64,000 bases of DNA from Paenibacillus sp. FSL H8-0079 (GTDB lineage: Bacteria; Bacillota; Bacilli; Paenibacillales; Paenibacillaceae): assembly GCF_037991315.1 (NCBI RefSeq), contig NZ_CP150300.1, forward strand, positions 496,001 through 560,000. The letters run 5' to 3'. The notes below the pieces were generated by a model that made no database searches, was not told where the DNA came from, and saw only the letters and a program-made list of their open reading frames with translations. Position 1 is the first letter of the stretch. Each line of letters starts with the position of its first letter. Of the stretch, positions 27,806-36,438 are shown in pieces. A program made the translations under genes and the position numbers.

Positions 27806-28816
27806 ATGCATATCAAGCAAATATGGTCTTACATTCCGGAGCACATTGTGCCGATCAGGGAACTGAACGAGGTGCTGGGACTCAATAATGCCCAGACGAA
27901 GGTACTGGAAAAAATTCATGGTTTGAAACAGGTTCGGCAAGACAGGGATGGAGATCTGGCTTCGTTGCTTGGGCGCGTATTAACCCAGGTGGTAAATAAC
28001 CCGGAGATCGCTCCTAACTCGATTAAGTATATCATTTATTGCCACACAATTCAGGAAAATTTCCCCTTTCCTATGAAAGTTTTGCAAGCCCTGAAACGGG
28101 CTTACGGGTTGCAGCATGCCATCGCGTTTTCGCTTACGCAGCAGAACTGTGCATCGGGCTTAATTGCCCTGAATGTTGCCGAAACATTGCTGCCTTCATT
28201 GGAAGCGGATGATCATATTTTAATTTTGACAGGTGAAAAAACCTTTAGTCCCGTTGTGCAATTGATCCCCAATACCACCGTGATGGGAGAGGCATCAGCC
28301 GCCGTGCTGGTGGGCAACAAGGGCAACGGAAGTCGTGTCGTTGGACTTACGAGTGTTACCTTGGGCCAATTCTGTAATGTACTAACGGGAACCCCACAGA
28401 TTCTTAGGGAGTTTCAGGAAATCTACACGCCCCGGCTATGTGAAGCCATTGTTGCAGCCGTGGAGCAGGCGGGTCTGACGTTGCAGGATATTCGATACAT
28501 CGTCCCACACAATGTGAATCTATCCTCGTGGAAGAAGGTGGCTATCCGTTTATCCTATCCCCTTGAACGCATATATACGTCTAACGTACAGGAAATCGGA
28601 CATTGCTTCTGTTCGGACCCATTTATTAATTTGCAAGCCATTCTAGAGCAGAAGTTGTTGCAACCAGAGGAGTATTATCTGCTTGTTACGGTCGGACTTG
28701 GGGTTACATTCAGCGTAGCAGTGATGCAATATGCAGGAATAGGAGGGGATGGCCTTGACCACCGTATTGACGGATTTTTCGAGCAAGCTCAAGTGGGCGT
28801 TAACGGGCCAGCATGA
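27806..28816 (+). CDS. 3-oxoacyl-ACP synthase III-like enzyme (active type), KAS A
   Basis: The 336-residue thiolase-fold condensing enzyme has nucleophile Cys115 (FSLTQQNCASGLIAL) and His235 (IVPHNVNLSSWKK). At the site of the third catalytic residue, where FabH has GN, it reads GHCFCSDPFINL, a variant shared with the KAS-like gene at 32608. It is therefore not the housekeeping FabH. It probably condenses or transfers an acyl or aminoacyl group held on the cluster's carrier protein (inference). The ATG at 27806 follows GAGGTG at 10 nt. The last 62 bp overlap the next gene, because the protein runs about 25 residues past the usual family end. Confidence 0.85.
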   Translation: MHIKQIWSYIPEHIVPIRELNEVLGLNNAQTKVLEKIHGLKQVRQDRDGDLASLLGRVLTQVVNNPEIAPNSIKYIIYCHTIQENFPFPMKVLQALKRAYGLQHAIAFSLTQQNCASGLIALNVAETLLPSLEADDHILILTGEKTFSPVVQLIPNTTVMGEASAAVLVGNKGNGSRVVGLTSVTLGQFCNVLTGTPQILREFQEIYTPRLCEAIVAAVEQAGLTLQDIRYIVPHNVNLSSWKKVAIRLSYPLERIYTSNVQEIGHCFCSDPFINLQAILEQKLLQPEEYYLLVTVGLGVTFSVAVMQYAGIGGDGLDHRIDGFFEQAQVGVNGPA

Positions 28817-30143
28817 CGTTACTTTTGTCTATCTGAACAATTTTGAGGTGGAGGAGTACTGGAGTGAAACGGGTATTCTCAAGCTGCCCTCATTAAGCAT
28901 TGGCTCGGCTGCGGATGTCGTTAATCGGATGGAGGAACTGGGTGTTTTCCTCGCCGGAGAGAACGATATCATCCTGCTCAAGGGTCCGCCGAATCAGGGA
29001 TTCATGGCAGATGCACAGGCGCTTGGGTTTGGTCGCTCCCGATGCATAACGGTGGAGCACAATGATCCGGCACTGAACATTACCGCGAATCTTTTGAATT
29101 GTCCAAGGACGATGGACAAGCTGCGAGAGCTGTCACAGGCTGCTGGAACGAATGTTTATCTGGTTCCCTTTGGAACCTCGGATCAGGAAGAGGAATTCTC
29201 CCGACAGATCGGCATTCCGCTGGCTGTTCCATCTTCAGATATCTTCCGCAAGGTGAATGACAAGGGGTATTCCCGCCGTCTCAACGCGGAGCTGGGCATT
29301 CGCCAGATTCCAGGTGTTGAATGCACGTCTTTGGATGAACTGGTGTCTGGTTTCGATCAGCTAAAGGCCGTTCTAGAGCAGGGTGGACGCCTTGTGTTGA
29401 AGGATTCCATGGGTGTATCAGGCAAGGGAATTACCGTCATCACCGATGAAGCCAGGTTTCACAAATGCATGAGTATGCTGGAGAAACAGGCAAGCAAAAA
29501 GGGGATACGGCAAATCAACTACGTGCTTGAGCAATGGATTGATAAAATCTGTGACCTGAACTACCAGATTCTCATCGATCGCTCCGGTGGAGTTGAGTTT
29601 CTTGGCGTAAAGGAATCGTTGGTAGAGCAAGGCGTGCATCAGGGGCATCTCATGCCTTCGCGGCTCAACGATGTTCAACTTGAGGTTATTCGCGAAGCGG
29701 CCATGCGAATTGGAGCAGCTCTGCATCGAGATGGATACTACGGCATTGCCGGCATGGACGCTATTCTGGACGAGGACGGTACAATCTGGCCCAATCTTGA
29801 GATTAATGCCAGGTTTAATATGTCTACCTATCAGACCAACATTCAGCATCAATGGCTGCCCGAAGATCAATGTGGATTGGCCAAAAAATATACGCTCCGG
29901 CTCAATCACCTGCTGGAATACGGAGTACTTCGTTCCCGGTTGGGTGCGTTGATGTTCGAACCGGAACGCGGCGAAGGATTATTGATTAATAATTTTGCCA
30001 CAGTCAATGCGGCATTCAGAAGTGAGGGGACCTTGTTCTCCGGACGTCTGTATGGCGTGATTATTGCGTCCTCCCCTGAACGGCTGGGAGTGATCGACGA
30101 AGCGATAGAAGCCGTCCTATCTTCCATTAACGAGGTGATGTGA
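28755..30143 (+). CDS. ATP-grasp ligase (BtrJ-like)
   Basis: The 462-residue ATP-grasp enzyme should activate a carboxylate as acyl-phosphate and join it to an amine or thiol. Nucleotide-binding parts are seen in RLVLKDSMGVSGKGITVITD and in YGIAGMDAILDEDG with the metal-binding WPNLEINARFNMS. The start is most likely TTG at 28755, 8 nt after AGGAGG; ATG at 28749 is too close. It is followed without a gap by a decarboxylase and then by a carrier protein. The same trio (BtrJ, BtrK, BtrI) makes gamma-aminobutyryl-carrier protein in butirosin synthesis, so glutamate loading is a reasonable guess. Confidence 0.82.
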   Translation: MTTVLTDFSSKLKWALTGQHDVTFVYLNNFEVEEYWSETGILKLPSLSIGSAADVVNRMEELGVFLAGENDIILLKGPPNQGFMADAQALGFGRSRCITVEHNDPALNITANLLNCPRTMDKLRELSQAAGTNVYLVPFGTSDQEEEFSRQIGIPLAVPSSDIFRKVNDKGYSRRLNAELGIRQIPGVECTSLDELVSGFDQLKAVLEQGGRLVLKDSMGVSGKGITVITDEARFHKCMSMLEKQASKKGIRQINYVLEQWIDKICDLNYQILIDRSGGVEFLGVKESLVEQGVHQGHLMPSRLNDVQLEVIREAAMRIGAALHRDGYYGIAGMDAILDEDGTIWPNLEINARFNMSTYQTNIQHQWLPEDQCGLAKKYTLRLNHLLEYGVLRSRLGALMFEPERGEGLLINNFATVNAAFRSEGTLFSGRLYGVIIASSPERLGVIDEAIEAVLSSINEVM

Positions 30144-31430
30144 GTGTCTAAGGAATATCAGATTCAGCAGTTGCCTGTTTCGGACATCGCCGAGAGATTC
30201 GGGACCCCGCTGTATGTATATGACGGGGATGTGTTGCAGCAGGTGTATCAAGAGCTCCGGGGATTGCTTACGCCTCAAGTGGAGCTGTTCTATTCATTGA
30301 AGGCCAATCCCAATATTTCGATCGTACACATGCTCCGGGAGATGGGAGCACAGGCAGAGGTATGTTCCCTGGCCGAATTGCATACGGCTGTACAGGCTGG
30401 AGTAGCAGCAGAAAGCATTATTTTTCTGGGACCGGGAAAAAGCGATGACGAGATTACGGCATGTATACGTCTGGGCATATATGCGATCGTGTGTGAATCA
30501 TTTCAGGAGCTGGAGCGTATTGAGAGCATCGCTGCAAGCGAGGGGCGAATCGTGTCGGTGGCGCTGCGAGTGAATCCATCCTTTTCTGTTAAAGGCTCCA
30601 GGCTGACCATGGGTGGCAAACCACGTCAGTTTGGTATGGATGAACAAAGTGTGCTCCAGGGAAAAGAGCAGTTCGAGAGCTTCTCCCATGTGGAGATTAT
30701 GGGACTTCACGTGTACATGGGAACCCGCATGTTGGATGTAGAGCCGATCGTTCAGAATACCCGTCATATTCTGGAATTGGCTGATCGAATCGAGAACGAG
30801 CTGGATATCACGCTGCGTATGGTCGATGTAGGCGGGGGATTGGGCGTGCCCTACCATGAAGGTGAGCAGTTCCTATCCATAGCCACATTGACAGAACAGT
30901 TGAATCCAATGTTCGAATCGTTTCGGAATAGTCATGCCAACACCCGGCTGTTCATGGAGCTTGGGCGATATCTGGTAGGCACCTGCGGTATGTTAGTCAG
31001 TCGAGCCCTATACGTCAAGCAATCGTATGGAGAGCACTTCGTCGTAACCGATGGTGGAACGAACTGCCATATGGCGGCTGTGGGCACAGGTTCTTACGTG
31101 AAGCGTAACTTTCCGATTGCCTCCCTGACGCGTTATGGTGAGTCCCCTGTAGCCGAATACAATATTACGGGTCCCTTATGTACGCCCAATGATGTTGTTG
31201 GGAAACGGGTATTGCTTCCTCCTGTTGAACGGGGCGATCTAATCGGTGTTTTTCATTCGGGAGCCTACGGACCAACGGCTTCTCCCACACACTTTTTGAG
31301 TCATGGAAGTCCGGCGGAAGTGCTGATTATCGCTGGGGAGGCTCATTTGATCCGTGAGCGAGATACTCCGCAGGACCTACTGTCCAAGCAACGTTTGATT
31401 CAAGTGTCCCACACGGCAATAACCAATTGA
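30144..31430 (+). CDS. PLP-dependent decarboxylase, DapDC fold (BtrK-like)
   Basis: The 428-residue fold-type III decarboxylase has the PLP lysine in LFYSLKANPN (Lys53), the phosphate loop MVDVGGGLGVPYHEGEQF, FMELGRYLVGTCGM, and the active-site GPLCTPNDVVG and HSGAYGPTASPTHFL. The last two resemble what I recall of BtrK more than lysine-pathway LysA, and the length matches BtrK. BtrK removes CO2 from gamma-glutamyl-carrier protein. The GTG start abuts the ATP-grasp stop (ATGTGAGTG), so translation is coupled. The substrate is inferred from the neighbours. Confidence 0.85.
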   Translation: MSKEYQIQQLPVSDIAERFGTPLYVYDGDVLQQVYQELRGLLTPQVELFYSLKANPNISIVHMLREMGAQAEVCSLAELHTAVQAGVAAESIIFLGPGKSDDEITACIRLGIYAIVCESFQELERIESIAASEGRIVSVALRVNPSFSVKGSRLTMGGKPRQFGMDEQSVLQGKEQFESFSHVEIMGLHVYMGTRMLDVEPIVQNTRHILELADRIENELDITLRMVDVGGGLGVPYHEGEQFLSIATLTEQLNPMFESFRNSHANTRLFMELGRYLVGTCGMLVSRALYVKQSYGEHFVVTDGGTNCHMAAVGTGSYVKRNFPIASLTRYGESPVAEYNITGPLCTPNDVVGKRVLLPPVERGDLIGVFHSGAYGPTASPTHFLSHGSPAEVLIIAGEAHLIRERDTPQDLLSKQRLIQVSHTAITN

Positions 31431-31442
31431 TGAGGAGAGATG

Positions 31443-31709
31443 ATGATCATGACGACTGCAGTATTGCTTGAAGAGATCAAGGGTGCCCTTGCTGAAGTGT
31501 TGAATACCGAAGCCAGGCAGGATATTCAATTAAGCACATCTTTATTTGACGAACTCTATCTGGATTCGACCTCGGTTCTGGAATTGCTCATGACGCTGGA
31601 AGACCGGATTGAAGGTCTGGAGATTGACCCGGATGATCTGGAACCCGATGTATTTGATACGGTAGGCTCCCTGGCTGCTTATATTGAGAAGCAACTCTTT
31701 GCGGCCTGA
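31443..31709 (+). CDS. Acyl carrier protein (BtrI-like)
   Basis: This 88-residue acidic four-helix protein has the phosphopantetheine attachment site LYLDSTSVLELLM, with Ser42 the modified residue (DST in place of the usual DSL). The flanks LFDELYLDS and EIDPDDLEPDVFDTVGSLA are typical. ATGs at 31440, 31443 and 31449 are possible; AGGAG at 31433-31437 favours 31443 or 31449. It would be charged by the ATP-grasp protein and activated by the phosphopantetheinyl transferase at 42600. Confidence 0.9.
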   Translation: MIMTTAVLLEEIKGALAEVLNTEARQDIQLSTSLFDELYLDSTSVLELLMTLEDRIEGLEIDPDDLEPDVFDTVGSLAAYIEKQLFAA

Positions 31710-32587
31710 TGGCTTCGCCTGTTGCCATACGGGAGATGGGAGTCAGGCTGTTCTCGGAGAAGAAGCCTCCGTTCGATCATCCGGAACTGCTGCGATTTCA
31801 TCAGGATATGCTCGCGGGTACTCCGATCAAGTACGATGTTCAACTTTTGCAGGGGCGTAACAACAATGCCTATCACGAGATGAGTGTGGAACTGCTGGAG
31901 GAGACGGGACTTGATCGGGTCATGCAGGATGTGGATGTGCTGCTGCTGGCATACAATTTTCCGAATACCCGCCCGGATATATCGATTGTGAATTATTTGA
32001 TGGATCGTTATCAGGCCCGTTTTATCAGTTTTGCTGTAAATGATCTTGGTTTTGGTGCTCCTTTTGCGGCGCTCCACATGCTTCAGCATTATCTGGGCAG
32101 AGAAGGTTACATGAAAGGCATGCTGCTGGTCATGGATCAGACGGCTCTTCCCTATGAAACGATGGAACTTGATTCACCGCCTGGGCCGGACACGGCTGCA
32201 GCAATATACCTTGATCGGATGACAGGCGTAGGACCTTCCCTGCTTGGTGTAGAGATGCGACATGCCGAGCATTCCATAGCCGATACTGCGGAGATGGTAC
32301 TGGATCGATTATGTGCCCAGGCATCCATTCACCGGAATCAGATTAACCTGCTCATCCATCCTGATCTGGAGCAGCTGTGCAATCAGGCTGCCTGGTACAG
32401 CGAATGTGGATCGAAGAGTTATTATGATCCATCGCGCTGGAGTGCAGCGCCATTCTTCGCATTACAGGAGTTACTGGAAGAGAAGGACGGAGGCGAGTAC
32501 ATATGTCTTATGCATCTGGAGCAGACGGATTCGTTTATTCACGCCTTGCTGATCCGAACTTGTGAATGGAGTATGGCTGGACACTAA
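31709..32587 (+). CDS. Degenerate KAS III-like protein (no catalytic Cys), KAS A'
   Basis: The 292-residue product follows the thiolase-fold pattern of its neighbours, but the nucleophile region reads FAVNDLGFGAPFAALHML, without Cys. The His region is reduced to LLIHPDLEQL, and the C-terminal third is short. It starts on the ACP stop codon (TGATG), so translation is coupled. A non-catalytic partner of an active KAS III is known in PqsB/PqsC and in KS-alpha/CLF pairs, and a similar subunit role is likely here. The homology is read from pattern and context, so it is weaker than for the active copies. Confidence 0.6.
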   Translation: MASPVAIREMGVRLFSEKKPPFDHPELLRFHQDMLAGTPIKYDVQLLQGRNNNAYHEMSVELLEETGLDRVMQDVDVLLLAYNFPNTRPDISIVNYLMDRYQARFISFAVNDLGFGAPFAALHMLQHYLGREGYMKGMLLVMDQTALPYETMELDSPPGPDTAAAIYLDRMTGVGPSLLGVEMRHAEHSIADTAEMVLDRLCAQASIHRNQINLLIHPDLEQLCNQAAWYSECGSKSYYDPSRWSAAPFFALQELLEEKDGGEYICLMHLEQTDSFIHALLIRTCEWSMAGH

Positions 32588-32607
32588 TCGTAGAAGGAGG
32601 GAGAACA

Positions 32608-33564
32608 TTGGGGTTCGGTATTGTGGATATTGGCGTCTATTTGCCTGAACAGATTCAGCAGCCGGAAGAGGTGCTGGCTGCCCTGGAGCTTGGGAAAGGC
32701 GAACTTCAGTTTCTGCGCAAGTACCACCGCCTGGAAGGTGTGCCTGTAACGGAATCAGGCCAGATGCTTGACGATACGATCGCACAGGCTGTGGAACGGC
32801 TCCAGACCAGACCTGCCCTTTCCGGAATCGACCTTGTTCTCTATGTCCATTCCTTCCAGGTGCAGACACCGAGCGATTACAGGCTTGTGCAGCGTGTCCT
32901 CCAGCGCTTCGGGCTGGAACATGTACCGTTCTATGGCATATCCCAAATGAACTGTGCATCGTCGATAGCCGCTCTTCAATGGCTTGAGCGAATCTCGCAA
33001 ACGCAGCCTCACATTCGGAATGTGTTGTTGATCTGTGCGGATCAATTCAATTTTTTGCCTCCCGAATGGCGCTATCTGCGCAAATCAGCCATTCTGGGTG
33101 ATTCTGCTGTAGCCGTTCTATTGAGCAGAGAGAGCTGTCAGCATGTCGTTCAGGCGGCGCATGTGCTGCGAGATACCCGGTTCCATACTGGTTATCATGC
33201 AACCGCCGATGAGATCTCGGCATTTAACCGATTGTATGTGGACCATATCATTCAAGGGATGGAAGAGCTGCTGTCAACGCAAGGCCTGAGTTTCGAAGAT
33301 GTGGATCATATTTTTCCCCATAATGTGAACTGGACTACCTGGAAGGAATTCTCGCGACGTACGGGAGTTGGACTTGAACGGATATATCTGGATAACATTC
33401 AGCGAATCGGACATACCTTTTCCACCGACCCGTTCATTAACCTGAGTTCGGGATTGGAGCAGAACTGGGTGTGCAGGAAGGGGCGCTCCATCATGGTCAG
33501 TATTGGGCTCGGCAGTTTTTTTGGTTTTGCACTGGTGGAGCATGGAGGATGCGAAGAAGAATGA
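32608..33564 (+). CDS. 3-oxoacyl-ACP synthase III-like enzyme (active type), KAS B
   Basis: The 318-residue condensing enzyme has Cys116 (YGISQMNCASSIAALQWL), His238 (IFPHNVNWTTWKEF) and the variant third motif GHTFSTDPFINL shared with KAS A. The N-terminus GFGIVDIGVYLPEQIQ is the normal family start. The TTG at 32608 is chosen because GAAGGAGGGAG lies 6 nt upstream; an upstream in-frame ATG at 32566 overlaps the previous gene. It likely works with a degenerate partner. The acyl substrate is unknown. Confidence 0.85.
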   Translation: MGFGIVDIGVYLPEQIQQPEEVLAALELGKGELQFLRKYHRLEGVPVTESGQMLDDTIAQAVERLQTRPALSGIDLVLYVHSFQVQTPSDYRLVQRVLQRFGLEHVPFYGISQMNCASSIAALQWLERISQTQPHIRNVLLICADQFNFLPPEWRYLRKSAILGDSAVAVLLSRESCQHVVQAAHVLRDTRFHTGYHATADEISAFNRLYVDHIIQGMEELLSTQGLSFEDVDHIFPHNVNWTTWKEFSRRTGVGLERIYLDNIQRIGHTFSTDPFINLSSGLEQNWVCRKGRSIMVSIGLGSFFGFALVEHGGCEEE

Positions 33565-33579
33565 ACAGGAGGAATGACA

Positions 33580-34302
33580 ATGCACGTTATTGAATTCCAG
33601 GGCCCGGATGCAAAGCCCGTCGGATCAAAGGCAGCAGGCAACCCCGTTGCTCCGATATCGGAAATGTTGGAGGCAAAAACCTTGCTGGTGAACAATTGTC
33701 CAGTGCTTTTGGCAACAGGTCCCTACGTGCTCGCGACCGCTCATCTCATGGAACAAGATGCTTTACTTTGGCATGAAGAATCAGCAGGGCTGTATCTTTG
33801 GAATCAACTACATGCTGTTCATGTACAGGATCGGATGCTGGAGCCCTCCGGACTACTGTTATACAAGGTACAGCCGAATGAGGGTGAGAAGGCTGAGATA
33901 TCAGGCGAGAAAGTGACCTCGAATGAGCTGAGAACACGCCTGCTTGAGTTCCGCGTAGAGCTGTGCAAGGCTGGATTGGAGCAGGTTCGCAGGCATTTGT
34001 CGGTGCGAATATCGGGGGGACAATCCACGTTTCAGCACCAGCTCGTGAAAGGCATGGTCGCTGACATCCTGACAACGCTCTACATGGCGAAAACGTTGCC
34101 TGAAGACCGCTTCCTCTCGGCAAATCCAGGTCTTCCATCGGTCCGGGTCCATGCGTGGATACATCAGGAATTGGACGAAGCCTTCAGACAGATTCAACGT
34201 CTTGGCGGCGGTTTCGGTTTTTTGAGGCATGGCGTATCGGCATATACATATGCAGGCCAACTGGTGAAAAACATGCTGTTGCCAGCTAAGGAGGAATATT
34301 GA
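33580..34302 (+). CDS. Acyl-CoA dehydrogenase-like helical subunit (truncated type)
   Basis: The 240-residue product lacks the full dehydrogenase fold. Its second half looks like the C-terminal helical bundle of acyl-CoA dehydrogenases: SGGQSTFQHQLVKGMVADIL, LTTLYMAKT and LGGGFGFLRHGVSAYTYAGQ. The first half is not recognised. AGGAGG lies 7 nt before the ATG at 33580. The end overlaps the ATG of the complete dehydrogenase next to it (TGATG), suggesting a hetero-oligomer. The family assignment is tentative. Confidence 0.55.
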   Translation: MHVIEFQGPDAKPVGSKAAGNPVAPISEMLEAKTLLVNNCPVLLATGPYVLATAHLMEQDALLWHEESAGLYLWNQLHAVHVQDRMLEPSGLLLYKVQPNEGEKAEISGEKVTSNELRTRLLEFRVELCKAGLEQVRRHLSVRISGGQSTFQHQLVKGMVADILTTLYMAKTLPEDRFLSANPGLPSVRVHAWIHQELDEAFRQIQRLGGGFGFLRHGVSAYTYAGQLVKNMLLPAKEEY

Positions 34303-35459
34303 TGATTACTCCATCAACGATTGCGATCTTCGAGCAAGTGATGAAGCAGTATGCTGCGGAGCTTCGTCAGATCGGCCTGACGATTGACCGGGAGCCAGAC
34401 CGACTCACCGAGTTTTTGCACACGTCTGCCCTGCAGGCCATCAATCATATGATGATTCCCCCGGAGTATGGCGGCCAGCCGATTGTAACCATAGGTCAGG
34501 ATCGATATTATGGACTCTCTTCGCTGGAAAGAGTCATTACGATCGAGCAGTTGTCCGCAGGAGATGCGGGCGTTTTTCTGGGAGGACCTGGTCCTTCCAT
34601 GTCCAGCATCGTCATGATTGACTTGGGCGATGAGGAACAGAAGGAGCGCTTTTATAGCCACTTTCTGAAAGGTCCGGCCTGGGCTGTTTTTGCCTTATCA
34701 GAGCCGGAGAAGGGTTCAGATGCAACCGAGATCAGCACGCGGATTACGCGACATCCGGATGGGGGAATGGAGCTAACCGGACATAAATTCTACATTGGCA
34801 ACGGACACCGGGCGAGTATTGGACTGGTATTCGCCCAGACTAATCGTACGCCTCTAGGCATTCAGGTCGCTATAGTTGATCCTTCTCTGCCGGGTTTCAC
34901 AGCAACCCCGCTGGACACGATGGGGCTTCGCGGTCTGCAACTCAGTCATCTGCAATTCGAGGCTTTCCCACTGGAAGAGAAAGATATTCTGGGTCGTCAT
35001 TTAAGCCCAACCAAGCGTGGACTGTGGGGAGCACTGCGTACATTCCACCGGATGCGCCCTAGTGTGGCGGCATTGGCGCTTGGTGTTGCACAGGCTGCTT
35101 ATGATTATGTTGTGGAGCACAGAACGATCTTTACAGAACGTGAAAAGACAGAATTGGAGCGACTGGAGATGCGTCTGCACGCGCTGCGCAGCATGATTCG
35201 GAATGCAGCAGCAGAGATTGACCATGATGCGAATAAGGGATATCTGGCTTCCCTTAGTAAAATACGGGCTGCGTCAGTTGCCGAGGAAGCGACGGAATGG
35301 GCACTGGAGATGATGGGGCCAGGTTCCATGCTGGAGCATCCTCTGCTGAACAAATGGTATCGCGATGCAAGGGCCTTTGAGTTCATGGAAGGCACAACGT
35401 CCATTCAGAAGATTAACGTTTTTCAGGCGTATGCCAACGGGAAGATGCAGCATGTCTGA
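34302..35459 (+). CDS. Acyl-CoA/acyl-ACP dehydrogenase
   Basis: The 385-residue flavoprotein introduces an alpha,beta double bond in an acyl thioester. FAD- and substrate-binding motifs are seen in FALSEPEKGSDATEISTRIT, LTGHKFYIGNGHRASIGLVF and DTMGLRGLQLSHLQFEAFPL. The C-terminal catalytic region reads RDARAFEFMEGTTSIQKINV, with Glu in MEGT. In this cluster it probably acts on a carrier-bound chain. The ATG overlaps the preceding stop. Confidence 0.88.
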   Translation: MITPSTIAIFEQVMKQYAAELRQIGLTIDREPDRLTEFLHTSALQAINHMMIPPEYGGQPIVTIGQDRYYGLSSLERVITIEQLSAGDAGVFLGGPGPSMSSIVMIDLGDEEQKERFYSHFLKGPAWAVFALSEPEKGSDATEISTRITRHPDGGMELTGHKFYIGNGHRASIGLVFAQTNRTPLGIQVAIVDPSLPGFTATPLDTMGLRGLQLSHLQFEAFPLEEKDILGRHLSPTKRGLWGALRTFHRMRPSVAALALGVAQAAYDYVVEHRTIFTEREKTELERLEMRLHALRSMIRNAAAEIDHDANKGYLASLSKIRAASVAEEATEWALEMMGPGSMLEHPLLNKWYRDARAFEFMEGTTSIQKINVFQAYANGKMQHV

Positions 35460-36420
35460 TTCACTTCATGGTGATATTGGCGCGCCAATCTATGTGGATC
35501 ATATTTGCTGGCTTACTGCGGAGGATCATCTGTACACGCTGGATTGGCCAACACCGGATGATTATGTTTATGTATCGCCGCACATATACATGGAGGATCA
35601 CTATTATGGTCGCGTGGGAACGCTGACTCGCTCCCTTATGGCAGATGGGAGACGGGTGACGGCCGGTGATCTTGCGCTTATGGTGCTGGAGCAGTTGTCC
35701 ACAAAGCCGCATTGGGATTGGTTGATCCTTGCCCAGACCTGTCCCGAACGACATGCATTGAATGCCCCACTTGCCCGAATGCTTGAAACGGCTCCGTGGC
35801 GAGTTGATCATCCCATTGGTATTACCCATATGGGTGCGCTCGCAGGCACCGAGGCCATTCAGGTTGCTCTTTGGAGCATGCTTCCTAACGAACGGACTGC
35901 GATTGTGCTGGTGGAGCAGCGGATTCTCCATGATGACGGACAGATTGGATATGGTCAACCATCTGAACCTAAGGGCGATCTGGGCGACATGGCGGTTGCA
36001 CTTGAGGCAGGCCTAGGTCAAGGAGCGTTGCAGGTACACTATGCGGGAAAACGGATCATCAGATCGGATGAAGCCATGGCTTTTGCATCCGAGGCACTCG
36101 GCATGATCCGCGATTGGATGGATAGCCATGCAGCCGAGCACGTCATTCTTCAGTCGAGACTGGGATTACGTCTCAATAGCAGTGCTGTTTTGCATATTTC
36201 CCCTTCCAAGACCATCTGCGTACCACGAACCGATTATCAGAGCGGAGATGTATGGATACAGCTGGCAGATAAGCTAGAGCGGGGGATTATCAGGCCAGAT
36301 GATCGGGTCATGCTGGTCTCATGGGATGATGATCGGATGATATCCGCTTGTTGCGTGCATGTGATACGTCTGCCGATCCTCAGCAGGCTTGCGATGAATC
36401 AAGAAATTATGACTTCATGA
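35452..36420 (+). CDS. Degenerate KAS III-like protein, KAS B'
   Basis: The 322-residue product is not clearly recognisable as an enzyme. The stretch DWLILAQTCPERHALNAPLA then GITHMGALAGTEAIQVALWS aligns with the active-site strand and helix of the cluster's KAS proteins, with GAL in place of the catalytic Cys segment. No catalytic His motif is visible. The ATG overlaps the dehydrogenase stop by 8 bp, so the genes are coupled. It is probably a second non-catalytic thiolase-fold subunit. Confidence 0.5.
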   Translation: MSDSLHGDIGAPIYVDHICWLTAEDHLYTLDWPTPDDYVYVSPHIYMEDHYYGRVGTLTRSLMADGRRVTAGDLALMVLEQLSTKPHWDWLILAQTCPERHALNAPLARMLETAPWRVDHPIGITHMGALAGTEAIQVALWSMLPNERTAIVLVEQRILHDDGQIGYGQPSEPKGDLGDMAVALEAGLGQGALQVHYAGKRIIRSDEAMAFASEALGMIRDWMDSHAAEHVILQSRLGLRLNSSAVLHISPSKTICVPRTDYQSGDVWIQLADKLERGIIRPDDRVMLVSWDDDRMISACCVHVIRLPILSRLAMNQEIMTS

Positions 36421-36438
36421 ATTGTGGAGGTGAACCCC

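Noticed and set aside
30144..31430. Housekeeping diaminopimelate decarboxylase (lysA)
   Set aside because: The fold is the same, but the operon context with ATP-grasp and carrier protein and the GPLCTP motif favour a BtrK-type role.
27806..33564. Primary-metabolism FabH genes
   Set aside because: The third catalytic motif is altered in both active copies, and they are embedded in an accessory cluster with degenerate partners.
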